Assembly (NCBI GenBank): GCA_020466095.1
Contig: CM035806.1
Coordinates: 98,039,457-98,103,456, forward strand
Reading direction: 5' to 3'
DNA: 64,000 bases
Source of the DNA: Chlorops oryzae
Lineage: Eukaryota; Arthropoda; Insecta; Diptera; Chloropidae
The position numbers were made by a program, and so were the translations under genes. The notes beneath the pieces are model-generated. The model was not told where the DNA came from, ran no database searches, and worked only from the letters and a program-made list of their open reading frames with translations. Within the stretch, counting starts at the first letter, position 1, and each line of letters starts with the position of its first letter. This document shows, in pieces, positions 23,901 through 35,106 of the stretch.

Positions 23901-26900
23901 TGGTTATTTGAAGGCTCTATGGTATTGCCGACATGAGCATCTTTTGATGTTCTAGGTTTCCACCACTGTCGTTGTTATACGTTTCGAACCATTTTCTTTA
24001 CAAATCAAAAATGCGTTCTCCTTGCGGAGTAATTCAATTCCCTGTCTGCCCGTTTGCATATTTAATTCAATTTAGATCGCTGCGTTGATAGTTGCACTTG
24101 CGTATTTGTCTATCGATTTCTGAAAAACTGATAGATTTCGATTCAGAAGCTTTACGTAGGTAGCGTTTGGATGCTTCTTTAAGGGGGTCTTCTCATTGAG
24201 CAACTTTTTTTTCGACTTTTTTTTTGCATTTATTTATAGCTTGGGTAGTTGTGAATATGCCCCTAAAAGGATTTTTTTAAATTCGAAATATTTTAGAGGA
24301 TATAGCCTTCTTTGTCGAGCAAGATCTGCGCTAAAACGAGTAATTTTTGCGTTGCTTCAAACTTTAAACGCGTTTATCTCGAAACCACGTTTTTCGAACT
24401 GGCGGCCATGATATCTCCAGTTCAACTGAACCGATTTTCATGAAACAAAGTGGAATCGACGCAGAATTGTCACCATTCTCGGGTGAACCTCGACCATAAT
24501 TTTAAAAAAATTTTTTACTATTTTTTTTTTACACTAAACTACAAAAAAAAAAGCCGAAATTGAAATTTTTTTTTGAATGGCCGCCATTTTGTCAAAAAAA
24601 ATCACAAAATTAAGCTTGAGGTTCACCCGAGAATTACATCTATACTGATTATAACCCCGTTTTTTTTTTCCATTTCGGACGCTCCGGAGACCCGGAATCG
24701 TGGCCGCCGTGACGGCACCTTTTTTTTTCACCACCAACTTTGAAGTCTCATTACTTTTTGAACAGGCCACGTATCGAGGCAAAAAAAATTTTTTTTTTTT
24801 ACTTTGAACCTTTTGTAATACAATAAATAAAAAAAGTTTTCAATTATTCTTTGCGTTTTCAAATAAGAAATTTTTTAAAAAGGGTCCAATAAAACGGGTT
24901 TTCAATGAGAAGACCCCCTTAAAAGTCAACTTGAGTTTCACCTGCAACATATCTTTACGCTTCTTATTTAGCGCTTGCTCTTTGCTGGCTAGATTAGATA
25001 TGCTGAAGTAAAAACGTGTAAATGCTAAAATATCCTTGTTTTTAGACAACGAAAGGTTTTTTTCCGGAGGACCAATAAGAATACCCTATAATTTTTCGAA
25101 TTCAAAATGTTACATTTTCACAAATAAGGTGTATTCCACACTCTATTTGCAAAAATCTACAGTAAAAGTTATAAGAAAAGCCGTCATCATAATTTTTCAA
25201 CTTGAAATGTTTGAAGTAGCAAAACGTAAAAGCATAATGAAAATAAAAAAAAAAATATTTACCTTTCGCCACTATCACATTCTTCACTTTCACTGTTCTC
25301 GCTGCGACCCGTGGGTGGCGCATTTTCTCCCTGCAAGGCTTCTTCTTCTGCACGCACGCAGTCATGGATTCCCACCAAAAGAGAATAGTCCATTATATGC
25401 AGTTTAGTAAGCAGCTGAGGTAAAATTGAAAACCAACTATTAGAATTACGTAATATTAAGCAAAATAAATCCGTAAATACAATTTAAAAAATATAAAAAC
25501 ACGTTGCACAAATGAAACATGCTTAAATCAACATCATTACTTAATGTGTCCAATAGTTTTTTTTTCGCATCCTCCCCAATTTCCAACTTGGTTTTCTGTT
25601 TTATAAAATCGTTATCCTTGAGCGTCTGGTAAAGGCTTTTCTAATTCTTTATCAGATGCTTCTCGACAAAGTGCTGCAAAAAACCAAATCAAATTTCCTA
25701 CATCATGGATAGCGTCAAAAAAAAAAAAAAAAAAAAAAAAAAAATAAAAAAATTAGGCATCGCAAAAAAAAAATTAATTCACACCTTACTTGTGTATGGT
25801 TAAATGTGAACTAAATACGTTTCGCATCACCACAAAATAATATTGCACGCTTTCGACCGTAATGCGATACATTCCCAAGTATTGGGGTAAAAGAGTCTTT
25901 CCATGTTTCTCTACAACATACTGTGGAAAATAAAAAAAAAATCAAAGAAGACAGGATTAGATTCCATTCTGAATGCATATTCATATCCATAGACAATACG
26001 AACTGGATGGTAGTGTTTCAAGAACGCGTGCATGCGTTCAATCTCTTCTGATGTCAGGCTTTTGATGATAAAAAATTTGTCGTAGCTTTGATAAAATTGC
26101 GCGCCCGATTTACCCGAATTTTCAATATGTATCGGCTGCGATCGTGTTAGTGATTCTCGATAGTCCACATCATCTATTCCAAAGCGTTCTCGTAGATTGC
26201 GAAACACAAGAGGGCAATATTCTTTAACTTTAAAGTGCGATGGCATGTTTTCTCTAAAAGAAACCAAAAATTAAAGTTTAATACAAATATATTTGGGTGT
26301 TCAAAACTTAATATTAAGTTTGTTCAATTATCCGGAATTTCTCGTCTTCAGTTTGTAAATCTGAAGTTAATTTAGAAACTGTTTTTTTCTTTTTAAATAT
26401 AAAAGGACAGCAGTTTGCAAATCAAAAATTTCCTAAACTTTCATCCGATGAAACCTTCGGTTTTACAAAAATGTCGTTTTATGTTATCGTTATGTTTTAT
26501 GGTATTTGATAATACATAATTCTTAATGAAGTACAGTGGGGTCTCGTTATAAGTCGTTTCTCGTTCCTAAAAAATCGACGGATAGCGAATCGACTTATAA
26601 GGAATCAGTTTTCTTCATATGTTTGTATGAAATAATTTCTAATTGGTTCCTCAAAGCTCAAAAATTGATACACAAATTTTATTAAAGTCAATCAAATGAA
26701 ATTTCCCTACAACTGGCATCACTGCTCTAATGTCTGATTTCCAATTATTCGTCGGATGCAGAACGTTTTAAACTGCGTCCACAACAACGCAATTGATTTG
26801 AGCTGCTTCCATATGCTTGCATGTGTTTGCCTCAATTGACGGAACGCACCTGACGCGTCATTGGAGATGGCACTTAGGGGCGCAAAAGACGAAAAATATG

Positions 26901-27424
26901 TTCCCCCAAACTTTTAGACGTAATTGCGAATCATTTGCGACGTATAGCGAACCAGGGTGTTAATTGATACGTGACGTAAGTGCGAATCGACGTATAACGA
27001 GGCGACTTATAACGAGACCCCACTGTACATTGCATCTAGCCGTAAAATCGAATTGCTCGCAATGTACATATGTATATTTTAATTGTGAACTGATAAGGAA
27101 ATAAGGTGTTTTGCTTATAATTACTTGTTGAACAGGTGATTATCCACTTTGATCTTTGAATACGCTCGAAAATCGTCGGGTAATAGCATAACTGGTATAT
27201 TAACATGGCTCAATTCATTTATCTGGAATATCATATTTTTTATATGAAATTGAAATATTTCTAGAGAATTTTCTTACAGTGTGATTGATGCCCCACATGA
27301 AAACACTAAGAATTGGTTCATTTGCACGAAAAAGTTTCACTTTCTGATGTTTAACACGGAAGTGCTTTTTCTTTAATATTTTTGTATTATGGGATGTCAT
27401 CGACGAGGCTGCTTTCTTGTCCAT
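20962..27424 (-). CDS. PIP4K: phosphatidylinositol-5-phosphate 4-kinase (PIP4K)
   Basis: PIP4K phosphorylates PI5P to PI(4,5)P2 and controls cell PI5P levels. Exons, 5' to 3' on the minus strand: 27424-27278, 27222-27125, 26253-26004, 25920-25790, damaged 25697-25524, 25414-25263, 21374-21280, 21213-21149, 21078-20962 (TAA). Phases agree except around the damaged exon. Recognisable blocks are [103 protein letters not shown] and the C-terminal DPEQYAKRF. The total is about 400 residues, the usual length of type II PIP kinases. The start codon at 27424 heads the conserved N-terminus. The 3.9-kb intron after the sixth exon carries several transposons. Confidence 0.9.
21781..21945 (+). repeat. 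32-bp tandem repeat, about five units
   Basis: The unit is CTAGATCTCTATACCAAAAG followed by TTTGCGTCTGAA. The middle units are identical and the outer ones diverge. There are no unique spacers, so it is not a CRISPR array. It lies in a PIP4K intron. Confidence 0.9.
23069..23837. mobile_element. TTAA-flanked outer element with a nested element
   Basis: The left end is TTAACCCTTCAATTCCCA and the right is TGGGAATTGACGGGTTAA. Another element (23315-23779) sits inside. A short GGTGAC-rich stretch follows the left end. Confidence 0.6.
23315..23779. mobile_element. nested element, AGGGCCCTCTCCAGCTCT ends
   Basis: The ends AGGGCCCTCTCCAGCTCTGT and ACAGAGCTGGAGAGGGCCCT are perfect inverted repeats, with TTA on each side (3-bp TWA type target). 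A broken relative lies at 345-480. Confidence 0.75.
24067..25085 (-). pseudogene. unknown reading frame interrupted by a TTAA element
   Basis: On the minus strand the frame from 25085 reads [18 protein letters not shown] and continues to KLKLTF, where the TTAA element (24183-24918) begins. Beyond it, using TTAA once, the frame goes on as [10 protein letters not shown] to [15 protein letters not shown] and TGA at 24067, 92 codons in all. I do not recognise the protein. It lies in the large PIP4K intron. An acceptor at 25004-25003 would be in phase with the donor of PIP4K exon 6, so it could be an alternative 3' exon. It could equally be old transposon coding sequence. Confidence 0.45.
24179..24922 (+). 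mobile_element. TTAA element family B, copy 1
   Basis: TTAA then GGGGGTCTTCTCATTGA on the left, and TCAATGAGAAGACCCCC then TTAA on the right. The interior is shared with the other copies (GTCGAGCAAGATCTGCGCT, ACTGAACCGATTTTCATG, CACGGCGGCC reversed) and has no transposase. TTAA targets fit piggyBac or Kolobok. This copy interrupts a reading frame (see 24067-25085). Confidence 0.85.
25524..25697 (-). pseudogene. PIP4K: PIP4K exon 5, frame-broken in this sequence
   Basis: After the phase-2 donor at 25789 an acceptor at 25699-25698 restores HKKFDL. The next codons read VFC instead of the conserved lysine-glycine of the DLKGS-type motif. [13 protein letters not shown] then needs a one-frame jump, and TLKDNDFIK needs a second jump after an apparently extra G. 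The exon end (NDVDL) has no GT donor where the family alignment wants it. All lesions fall within this one exon, beside a run of about 40 mostly A bases. It could be assembly error, allele-specific damage or true decay. Confidence 0.65.
25708..25750 (+). repeat. poly-A run on the plus strand
   Basis: A nearly pure A tract of about 35-40 bases lies in the short intron before the damaged PIP4K exon. Such tracts are prone to length error in assembly. Confidence 0.9.
26534..27025. mobile_element. TA-flanked MITE, CAGTGGGGTCTCGTTATA ends
   Basis: The ends CAGTGGGGTCTCGTTATAAG and its inverse are flanked by TA. CAGT(G) ends with TA are typical of pogo/Tigger-like elements. At 492 bp it has no transposase. 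It sits in the second PIP4K intron. Confidence 0.8.
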
Positions 27425-27635
27425 CGTGATTGTATAATTTTTCCTTTGGATTTATTAGCGTGCTGAAATGAAAAAAAAGATCAAATCAATTAAACAAATT
27501 CATATTCGTTCGTTCGCTAACGCCCCACTGAAAATGGATGCCAAAAAACATGATGATGAAATGGAACTTCATTAATGAAATTATGGTAATGTAAAAATAC
27601 ATAACTGATTCGTATGAAAAAAAGGGACCCTAACC

Positions 27636-27851
27636 CATGATACAAGAAAACAAGATACCGCTATTTTGTAGCTCTCTGAGAGCCGAAAATTGAGTTTGTG
27701 ACATCACTGAGCAAGAAATTGTTGTTGTTTCCCATGCTATTCAAAAAAGTAAAAAGCCTGTTTAACATAGGAAACAACAACAACGAATCGCGATTTTGAG
27801 TTTGTGACGTTTCCTCTCTCAAGTGGCGCTATCTTGTTTTCTTGTATCATG
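27636..27851 (+). mobile_element. element family C copy 1, CATGATACAAG ends
   Basis: The inverted ends are CATGATACAAGAAAACAAGA. The flanks are CCCTAACC on both sides, an 8-bp target duplication. An inner inverted repeat (GTTGTTGTTTCCCATG and its complement) would fold into a hairpin. Two more copies lie at 45028-45246 and 54710-54942. Confidence 0.8.
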
Positions 27852-29290
27852 CCCTAACCTAAGGTAATGTATACAGGTATATGTAAATATGTATAAACTT
27901 TTACCTATAGGAAATCCTTTTTTTTATCGACTTATAGACTTATTTAACAATAATCATGAACTTTACGTGAGATAATATATTTGTGACAAATTGAGAAATT
28001 AAAAAAAAAAAAAAAAAACAGTAAGGGATAAGTAATATAACTTGAATATAATAAGCCCTTCAAAGTTGTAAGATTGGCTGAACTATCTTGATACAAAAAC
28101 TCGATCCCCCCTGCCCGATTCATCCGATTTTTTCCTGCCTTATGAGGTTCTATATTCAAAATATCTATAGAAAAGTGGAAAAGTGGAGGTAAGTCCTACA
28201 TTTATATTTCTTCTAAAAAGGAACAAATATGCGAAGGTTTGCAGAATTTTTTGAGCACCAACTGTAATATTACTACTTTGGAGGTATTTTCTCTTCGAAT
28301 TTCCCAAAATGATTTAAAATTTCCTGATTCCGAAATGCAAGAAACTTCATTAAGCAATATTTTGTAGAAACCTAACCTCGATCTGTACTTTTTAATATTA
28401 AAACTTAAAGCCGATAAGGCAGAGTGCCACGACTTTGGCAGGAATTTGGAATTAGGACAATTATTGCAAAATCGATGTAAAAATATCAAAATCCGAGGAT
28501 TCAGAATTTCTGGATCGCGATCCAAAATCAATCCATCTAAATATATTTATGTAAAACTAAAACCTTAAAACAAAAACTCTTCTACTTTTTACATCTGTAA
28601 AAGCTTACTTTTATCCTTTTATGTGAATTTTATTGTTTGCTTTTCGTCGTTACAATATTGTTCGATTATTTTTTTTGTGTTACAAAAACGTCAAAATTGT
28701 GAAATATTTTGCTGTATTTACATACATTCATACATATTTATATTGACGACTTTTTCTGATGATGACTATTTTCTATATATATATTCCAATTGGAAAGTAT
28801 TTATCTTATCTTAACTTTTACTTATATTATTGTTTGGAAAAATGTCCAAAAAAAAAAAGTTGTATTTTGTACTTTTTTTTTTTTAATAAATTTTCAATTT
28901 GACGGACAAACTAAAATAGAACGCCACATGAGACTTAAGCAATTTCAGACTTACCAGATGGAGGATTGCTTCCGTAAATGTACGTCCAAGATTCCTTAGT
29001 TATTTCTTGTTTTGATTTTCATAATTAAAGAAGTTGTGTATCGTTCTATTCCCCTTCTACTTCTTCTTCTTCAGCTTGTCATTTCTGAATCTGACAGATG
29101 ATAGAAGGTGTAGAGAAAAGAGCGAATGGAAATTTCTACGCAACAGTGCTTCAAAACAGTGGTGCCACATCTTCAAACATTTTCCTTGCCTTACCCGGCA
29201 TCTCCACATGCAATTTTTCATGGCATGCCATCTGTCAAAGTGTAGATCATACAATACTACAAGTCACACTCTAATTTTTTAAAAAATTTG
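27852..29290. other. gene-free stretch upstream of PIP4K
   Basis: AT-rich sequence holding only short chance frames, the longest being 109 codons on the minus strand at 28202-28531 without recognisable motifs. It should contain the PIP4K promoter, but I see no clear element. Confidence 0.4.
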
Positions 29291-29298
29291 CTTGTACC

Positions 29299-30353
29299 CA
29301 GCGTTGCCATAAGTGAAGATTTATCTTCAAACCGAAGATTTTTTGGGTAGTTTTTTATTATAAATCTTCAAAAGAAGATTTTTATTTTTGAAAAATATTG
29401 CAGTGGAAAAATCTTCAATATGAAGATATTTAGTTTTTCAGTATGACTTTATGAAATTAATTCATATCAATTATTTTCTTTTTTTTTTTCTAAGTGTAAA
29501 TTTTTCAAAAATTCCGGAGATGAATTGGAATCTTAAGAATAGCATTTTATATATAAGTATATATATATATATATTTTTTTTTGTTGAAAAAACTGTGTTC
29601 TTGTTATAAAAAAGTTGTTGTTTACGTCTTTGTTGTGACACCATGAAGGTTGTATTCATTTTATTTTGTGATACTTATATGTTAAGGCAATGAAGGTATA
29701 TTTTTATTTTTGTCAATAAAATAAAGAAGAAACAATTTTGCTTTTATGTTATTTGAGATTTTAAGTAGTGATGCCACGAATATTCGGCCACTATTCGGTA
29801 TTCGGCCTATTCGGCGTCATTTTTCAGTATTCGGTATTCGGCCGAATAGTTAAAATATTCGGCCGAATACCGAATAGTAGAAATAACTTATTAAAAAAAT
29901 CAACACTAACTACAAATTAAATTTTTCTCACAATAAAGTAAAAAAACTTAATTAACGAGAACTAAAAATACAGCAGATTTGCATTTTATTCTTTAGAAAT
30001 ATTAAATGTACGCTAGCTTCTTCTAAATTTTCTTCGAAAACATTATAAACAGTGGGCAAATTTTTCAGCGGCAGCTTTTGCCTTGACTCCAGCTAGTCGC
30101 GAGTAGGCCAAAGCTGTCTTTACTACGTGCCGAATATTCGGTTGCCGAATATTCGTTATTCGGCCGAGAGGTTGACCGAATATTCGGTATTCGGTATTCG
30201 GCCAAATCCACTATTCGGGGCATCACTAATTTTAAGTGAAGATTTTTTAGTTAGGTTTGAGGTCAAAAAGATTTTTCAAATTCTTAAAACTTCATTTTGA
30301 AGATTTTTTGGACCACAATGAAGAATTTTTGGCCTCTTGTCATGGCAACACTG
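29299..30353. mobile_element. outer hAT-like element, CAG(C/T)GTTGCCAT ends
   Basis: The left end CAGCGTTGCCAT and right end ATGGCAACACTG are inverted. CTTGTACC lies on both sides (29291-29298 and 30354-30361), an 8-bp hAT-type duplication. The interior repeats GAAGATTTT and is interrupted by the element 29766-30228. Confidence 0.8.
29766..30228. mobile_element. nested hAT-like element, TAGTGATGCC ends
   Basis: The ends TAGTGATGCC and GGCATCACTA are inverted, and ATTTTAAG flanks both sides (29758-29765, 30229-30236). The interior is built from ATTCGGTATTCGGCCGAATA-type short repeats. It lies inside the outer element 29299-30353, so it is the younger insertion. Confidence 0.85.
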
Positions 30354-31469
30354 CTTGTACCCATCAGTTATTTAGGCAGTTCATTACTATAGGAATAGAA
30401 TATTTCTCTGAATAACCTGAATTTGAAGAAACCATGAACTCCCAAATATGTTGAAAAGTAATGAATAAATGTCAATTTCTTCAGTTATGCGAGAATGGAA
30501 TAAAAATTGCATGCCATAGTAAGCTATAAAGTAATGATTTCATTGACATATGTAACTCATTCGGTAGAAATACACTATTTCTTCAATTACAGTTTTGTTG
30601 CAGAAAAGAATGCATTACTTTCCGTAGGACATCTCCGTGTTAAAAATCATACAATCTGGAGGTCATTTTCAATACAAGCTATCGATTACATTTTTGCTTA
30701 CTATTGATTACCAATAACTGCTGGGTAGGTTTGATAAAAATACATAAGAGCGAATACGACAGAGTGAATAGTCGTACACAAAGTGGCACTATAATGCCAC
30801 TATATAGATTTAAAAGTTCAAAATTTAAGCTTTAATAAATGTATGTGTGTTTATATGAAGTGCATCCCAATCAATATTTCTGCGTCGACGTGACGCACAA
30901 AAGTTGGGCAACTCTCAACTTTCGATGGTATGTCGCTTTGTTTGACAGCAGCCAGCTGATTGTTTTGCACGATTTTATTTTGCTGAAGAAGAATAACAAG
31001 AAGTCCAATAATTATCAAGTCCAAAATATCCTCGAAATCCATATTTTTTGATAACTAGTTTTTAAACTCACAACACAGCTGAAAATTGTTTATACGCCAA
31101 TGACGTACTTATTACGTATTGTGCCGGTCACTTACGTCAACACGTTGCTGTCAGTCATATGACGTGACGCATGACGGACGACGGAGCCCATCTGACAAAG
31201 GCATAAGAATGTAGTATTTTTACTGAAACAGTGTGATCAAAAAGTTATGTAGACAGGGTAGGACTAAAAAAAAACAACTTCTATTGCCCCTAAATATTGA
31301 ATTTTCTTGATTGTTTTAATGTTTTTCAAGTTTTTCATAGCGTGTTATAAGTTTGGTAGATATTTTATATGTTATGTACTCGAAAATCTCCCAAAATTCA
31401 AAATAAAAGTGGCAGTGCAAAAAAAAAACTCCATTTCACCACAGCAGAACTAAAGATTTCGCTGCCTTA

Positions 31470-31854
31470 GAGCCTATACTGAGATAAGCAGTAAGTAAAG
31501 CGCCCACAAGAAATACGTGAAAAAAAAATTGAAAAGTACTTCGAAGTAAATACTTTACTTTCGCTTATACTGAGATGTCAAGTAATCAAGTGCGCAGAGT
31601 TGAATGCGACTTTCCTGGTTTACTTCGCTATAGAAATGAACATGTCCATTTTTTATGCGAAGTAAATGCCAGGACAGCTGATTGCGGCACATTTTTTAAA
31701 GTAAATACTGACACCGACTTCGAAGGTGTTAAATTATTGGCATACTTTAAAGAATTAAGGGAGCGTGAATATAGTTGTCTCTCTCACACTTTACGACTTG
31801 TAGCGATTAGGCTCCTAATGTGCAAGTAGTTACTGCATATCTCAGTATAGGCTC
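31470..31854. mobile_element. TTA-flanked element, GAGCCTATACTGAGAT ends
   Basis: The left end GAGCCTATACTGAGATAAGC and right end GCATATCTCAGTATAGGCTC are inverted, flanked by TTA (31467-31469, 31855-31857). The 3-bp TWA target suggests PIF/Harbinger. An 84-codon open frame inside (31575-31829) has no known motif. Confidence 0.8.
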
Positions 31855-31857
31855 TTA

Positions 31858-32269
31858 GGCTGAAAACACACCAAAGCCAACAAAACGTTTTTTTGACGCA
31901 CAGCAAAAAAACGCTTTTCGAAATAATCCACACCAACGCCAACACATTTGTCGAACTCAAACAAAATCCAAGCCAATAGCTTTCTGCATGCTTTTTTGTC
32001 GAAGCTTCTGTTTTGCTCGTGTCGTTTTCATTGTGCGTTGCGCCGTAAGCTTACATGAGATTATCGACGTCGACAAGCGTTCGCAACGTTTTGTCCAGTT
32101 CGGTGTGGGTTAGCTGTATGGAGTGCCATGTATCAACGGCGTTCGAACAAATGCGTTGTCCAACAAAATGTTGTGTCGTACTCGGTGTGTGTTGCTAGAT
32201 AAGAAGCGATATACTTTTGTCGAATTCGACCTGAAACAACGTGTTGTTGGCTTTGGTGTGTTTTCAGCC
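31858..32269. mobile_element. TTA-flanked element, GGCTGAAAACACACC ends
   Basis: The ends GGCTGAAAACACACCAAAGC and its inverse enclose 412 bp, flanked by TTA. The left TTA (31855-31857) is also the right target copy of the preceding element. Confidence 0.85.
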
Positions 32270-32408
32270 TTAGCGTCATATAGAACTATAGCTGCAACTT
32301 CGGCCAAAAGCTATTACGTGGTTCACCAAACTATAGTGTGAGCTATGCGTGTTTCACCACAGATGAACTTTTTCACCTATTATGCTTATACGCTATTTAC
32401 ACGTTAAA

Positions 32409-32745
32409 GCTAGGCGCCGACTACACAATTTTCAGTTGGCCAATTTTAAGTTGTATGTTGAACTATATGAGAGCGCGCCGACATTTCAATTTTTAGTTGA
32501 CCCAATAAAAAATTTGTGTTTTGCCACAAATTTTAAATTGGCCAATTGTGTTGTGTTACATACGTTCTTATGGGGCGCCGCACACTACTCAATTTTTTGT
32601 TGGTAGTGGTACCCAATAATTAATAAATTATGAAGTAATTAATAATAAATTAATTAAATTGAAAAAAATCCAATTTTAAACTGTATAGTGGGCACTTTTC
32701 CATCTAAAATTTGGCCAACTAAAAATTAAGAAGTCGACGCCTAGC
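32409..32745. mobile_element. element with GCTAGGCGYCGACT ends
   Basis: The left GCTAGGCGCCGACTACACAA and right AGTCGACGCCTAGC are inverted, with GGCCAA motifs inside each end. The interior repeats TTTTTAGTTGG-type blocks. The target duplication is uncertain. Confidence 0.65.
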
Positions 32746-32747
32746 CT

Positions 32748-32876
32748 AAGACATTTCGATAATGAAACAAATTTTCTATGGCAAGGGAGGCAGGGGGAAG
32801 AGAGAAAAACGCTCCCATACCACATCCCCATGCGTCCTTAGCCCACAAAAAGTGTGTTTCATTATCGAAATGTCTT
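32748..32876. mobile_element. 129-bp inverted-repeat element
   Basis: The arms AAGACATTTCGATAATGAAA(C) are perfectly inverted around an approximately 85-bp centre. It abuts the preceding element, and the TTAA element copy 2 begins at its right end. Confidence 0.75.
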
Positions 32877-33620
32877 AAGGGGGTCTTCTCATTGAGCAAC
32901 TTTTTTTTTCGACTTTTTTTTTTTTTGCATTTATTTATAGCTTGGGTAGTTGTGAATATGCCCCTAAAAGGATTTTTTGAAATTCGAAATAGTTTAGAGG
33001 ATATAGCCTTCTTTGTCGAGCAAGATCTGCGCTAAAACGAGTAATTTTTGCGTTGCTTCAAACTTTAAACGCGTTTATCTCGAAACCACGTTTTTCGAAC
33101 TGGTTGCCATGATATCTCCAGTTCAACTGAACCGATTTTCATGAAACAAAGTGGAATCGACGCAGAATTGTCACCATTCTCGGGTGAACCTCGACCATAA
33201 TTTTAAAAAATTTTTTACTATTTTCTTTTTACACTAAACTACAAAAAATAAGCCCGAAATTGAAATTTTTTTTTGAATGACCGCCATTTTGTCAAAAAAA
33301 TTAACAAAATTAAGCTTGAGGTTCACCCGAGAATTACATCTATACTGATTATAACCCCGTTTTTTTTTCCATTTCGGACGCTCCGGAGACCCGGAATCGT
33401 GGCCGCCGTGACGGCACCTTTTTTTTTTCACCACCAACTTTGAAGTCTCATTCCTTTTTGAACAGCCCACGTATCGAGGCAAAAAAATTTTTTTTATTTA
33501 CTTTGAACCTTTTGTAATACAATAAATAAAAAAAGTTTTCAATTATTCTTTGCGTTTTCAAATAAGAATTTTTTTAAAAAGGGTCCAAAAAACGGGTTTT
33601 CAATGAGAAGACCCCATTAA
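32875..33620 (+). mobile_element. TTAA element family B, copy 2
   Basis: Same orientation as copy 1. The right end reads GAAGACCCCATTAA, one base different in the terminus, but TTAA is kept on both sides. Confidence 0.85.
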
Positions 33621-33639
33621 CGTGTAAATGGCCTCTTAG

Positions 33640-35100
33640 CGTGCTTCTCTTTTCTTCATGATATATGGTCAACTTCCATAAAAAAATGCAAATAAAATGA
33701 CGGTTCAAAATTGGGGGAATAAAAATTGGGAAAATTTTGTCAAAATGTGAATTGACAACTATAGTTATATATACATATAAATATATATATACTTATATAG
33801 ACTATAGTCTACACACGTAACGTTGAATGAAAGCTCACATTGGTGGTACTCGCTAAACGACAACGAGAACAAAAGAGAGTTCGATTGAGGGTTTATTTAG
33901 AAGCTCTCCCATTTCTCTCTCTCTCTTAAGCTTGTACTAAAGAGCATAAAAACCTTTCTATGTGGGTCTAATCTAAAGTTTTCCTTGGCTTTCGTTTTCT
34001 GTAGTTTGGTGAAAATGTGTGCCAAGTGATGACTTGATGTGCTGGAAAAAGAAAATTCCTTGTAGAGAAAAAAAATAAAATTCAAATTAAAAGAAGACGG
34101 AAAAATTTTGAAAAGGAATATTTTTAGATTTTCATCCAGTGAAGAATGCATCTAACGCGAACGACGATATCATTAACGTGAAATGAAAAAAAAAATGCTC
34201 ATAAACGGTGAATATTGTGGATAGGAAATCGTTATTGGCCACATCTCTCACCCTTCAAGCAAGTAGGAAGGGAAGATTTAATCAATGCGGTAAGGGCGTA
34301 AGCTAAAATTACACAATTTGGATTGCTCTAAAAAAAAAACGCACCAAAAAAAACAAAAAGGCCTTCAATTCAATGGGAGGGTTAATTTTTATCGTTTCTT
34401 TGTTTTTTTGTTTGTGTTTTGTTTTTTTTGTTTTTTGTTTTGGCTTAAATATCTGAAGAAAGCTTACAGTTCACCTAATTAAAACAATTAATCTACCTAC
34501 GTATATTGACACTATAAAGAAACGAAATTAACGTGAAAGAAACATCTTTCAAAGAAAAACTAAAATAATAACAATTTACAATAAATTGATTTTTAACTAA
34601 TTTAAAAGATATGCAGATTCAGACAATTGACTTTGCCGTAGGACATTTCCATGTTAAAAAAAGTTAGTTTTTTTCATGGGAAAAAGTCAGAGTTTAAATT
34701 AATTCACACTTTAAATCAATCAGTTGGTCCATTAATTTAAAATTAGTTGAAATTCCTAAAGGGGAATTATGTTCACACAGCCCCAGCGAGAAATTTCATC
34801 GATCAAGTCAGGTTGACTTTGGAGCCGGAACGCGTGCGAGTTCATATGACATTTTGTATAAAATTTGTACAGGAGTTGGACAGTGAATTTACTGGTGACT
34901 TGTCATGGTGGGATTAGAAAATGTCACTGGTGGCTCCTAGCACGACATGCTATACTAAGGGGTGCGGTGGCGAAAAAAGGCACTTGAGAGCAGCGCAAAT
35001 GTCAATTTATAGAAAACTTGTTGAAAACTCTTTTTTTTTTTGTCTTCTATTTGGCTATTTCGCCAATTTTTAAAAATCTATTTTTAACAAATTTTGTTTG
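33640..35100. other. intergenic stretch between PIP4K and Caps
   Basis: It holds an ATATAT-rich block (33760-33800), a CT-rich block near 33910, T-rich and GT-rich tracts near 34390-34440, and the inverted copy of 6912-7090 at 34592-34772. No coding exon is supported. A distal Caps promoter or 5' UTR exon could be here. Confidence 0.4.
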
Positions 35101-35106
35101 TCTCAG

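Noticed and set aside
28202..28531. 109-codon minus-strand frame
   Set aside because: No recognisable motif, no splice partners, and the length is within chance for AT-rich DNA with a favourable frame.
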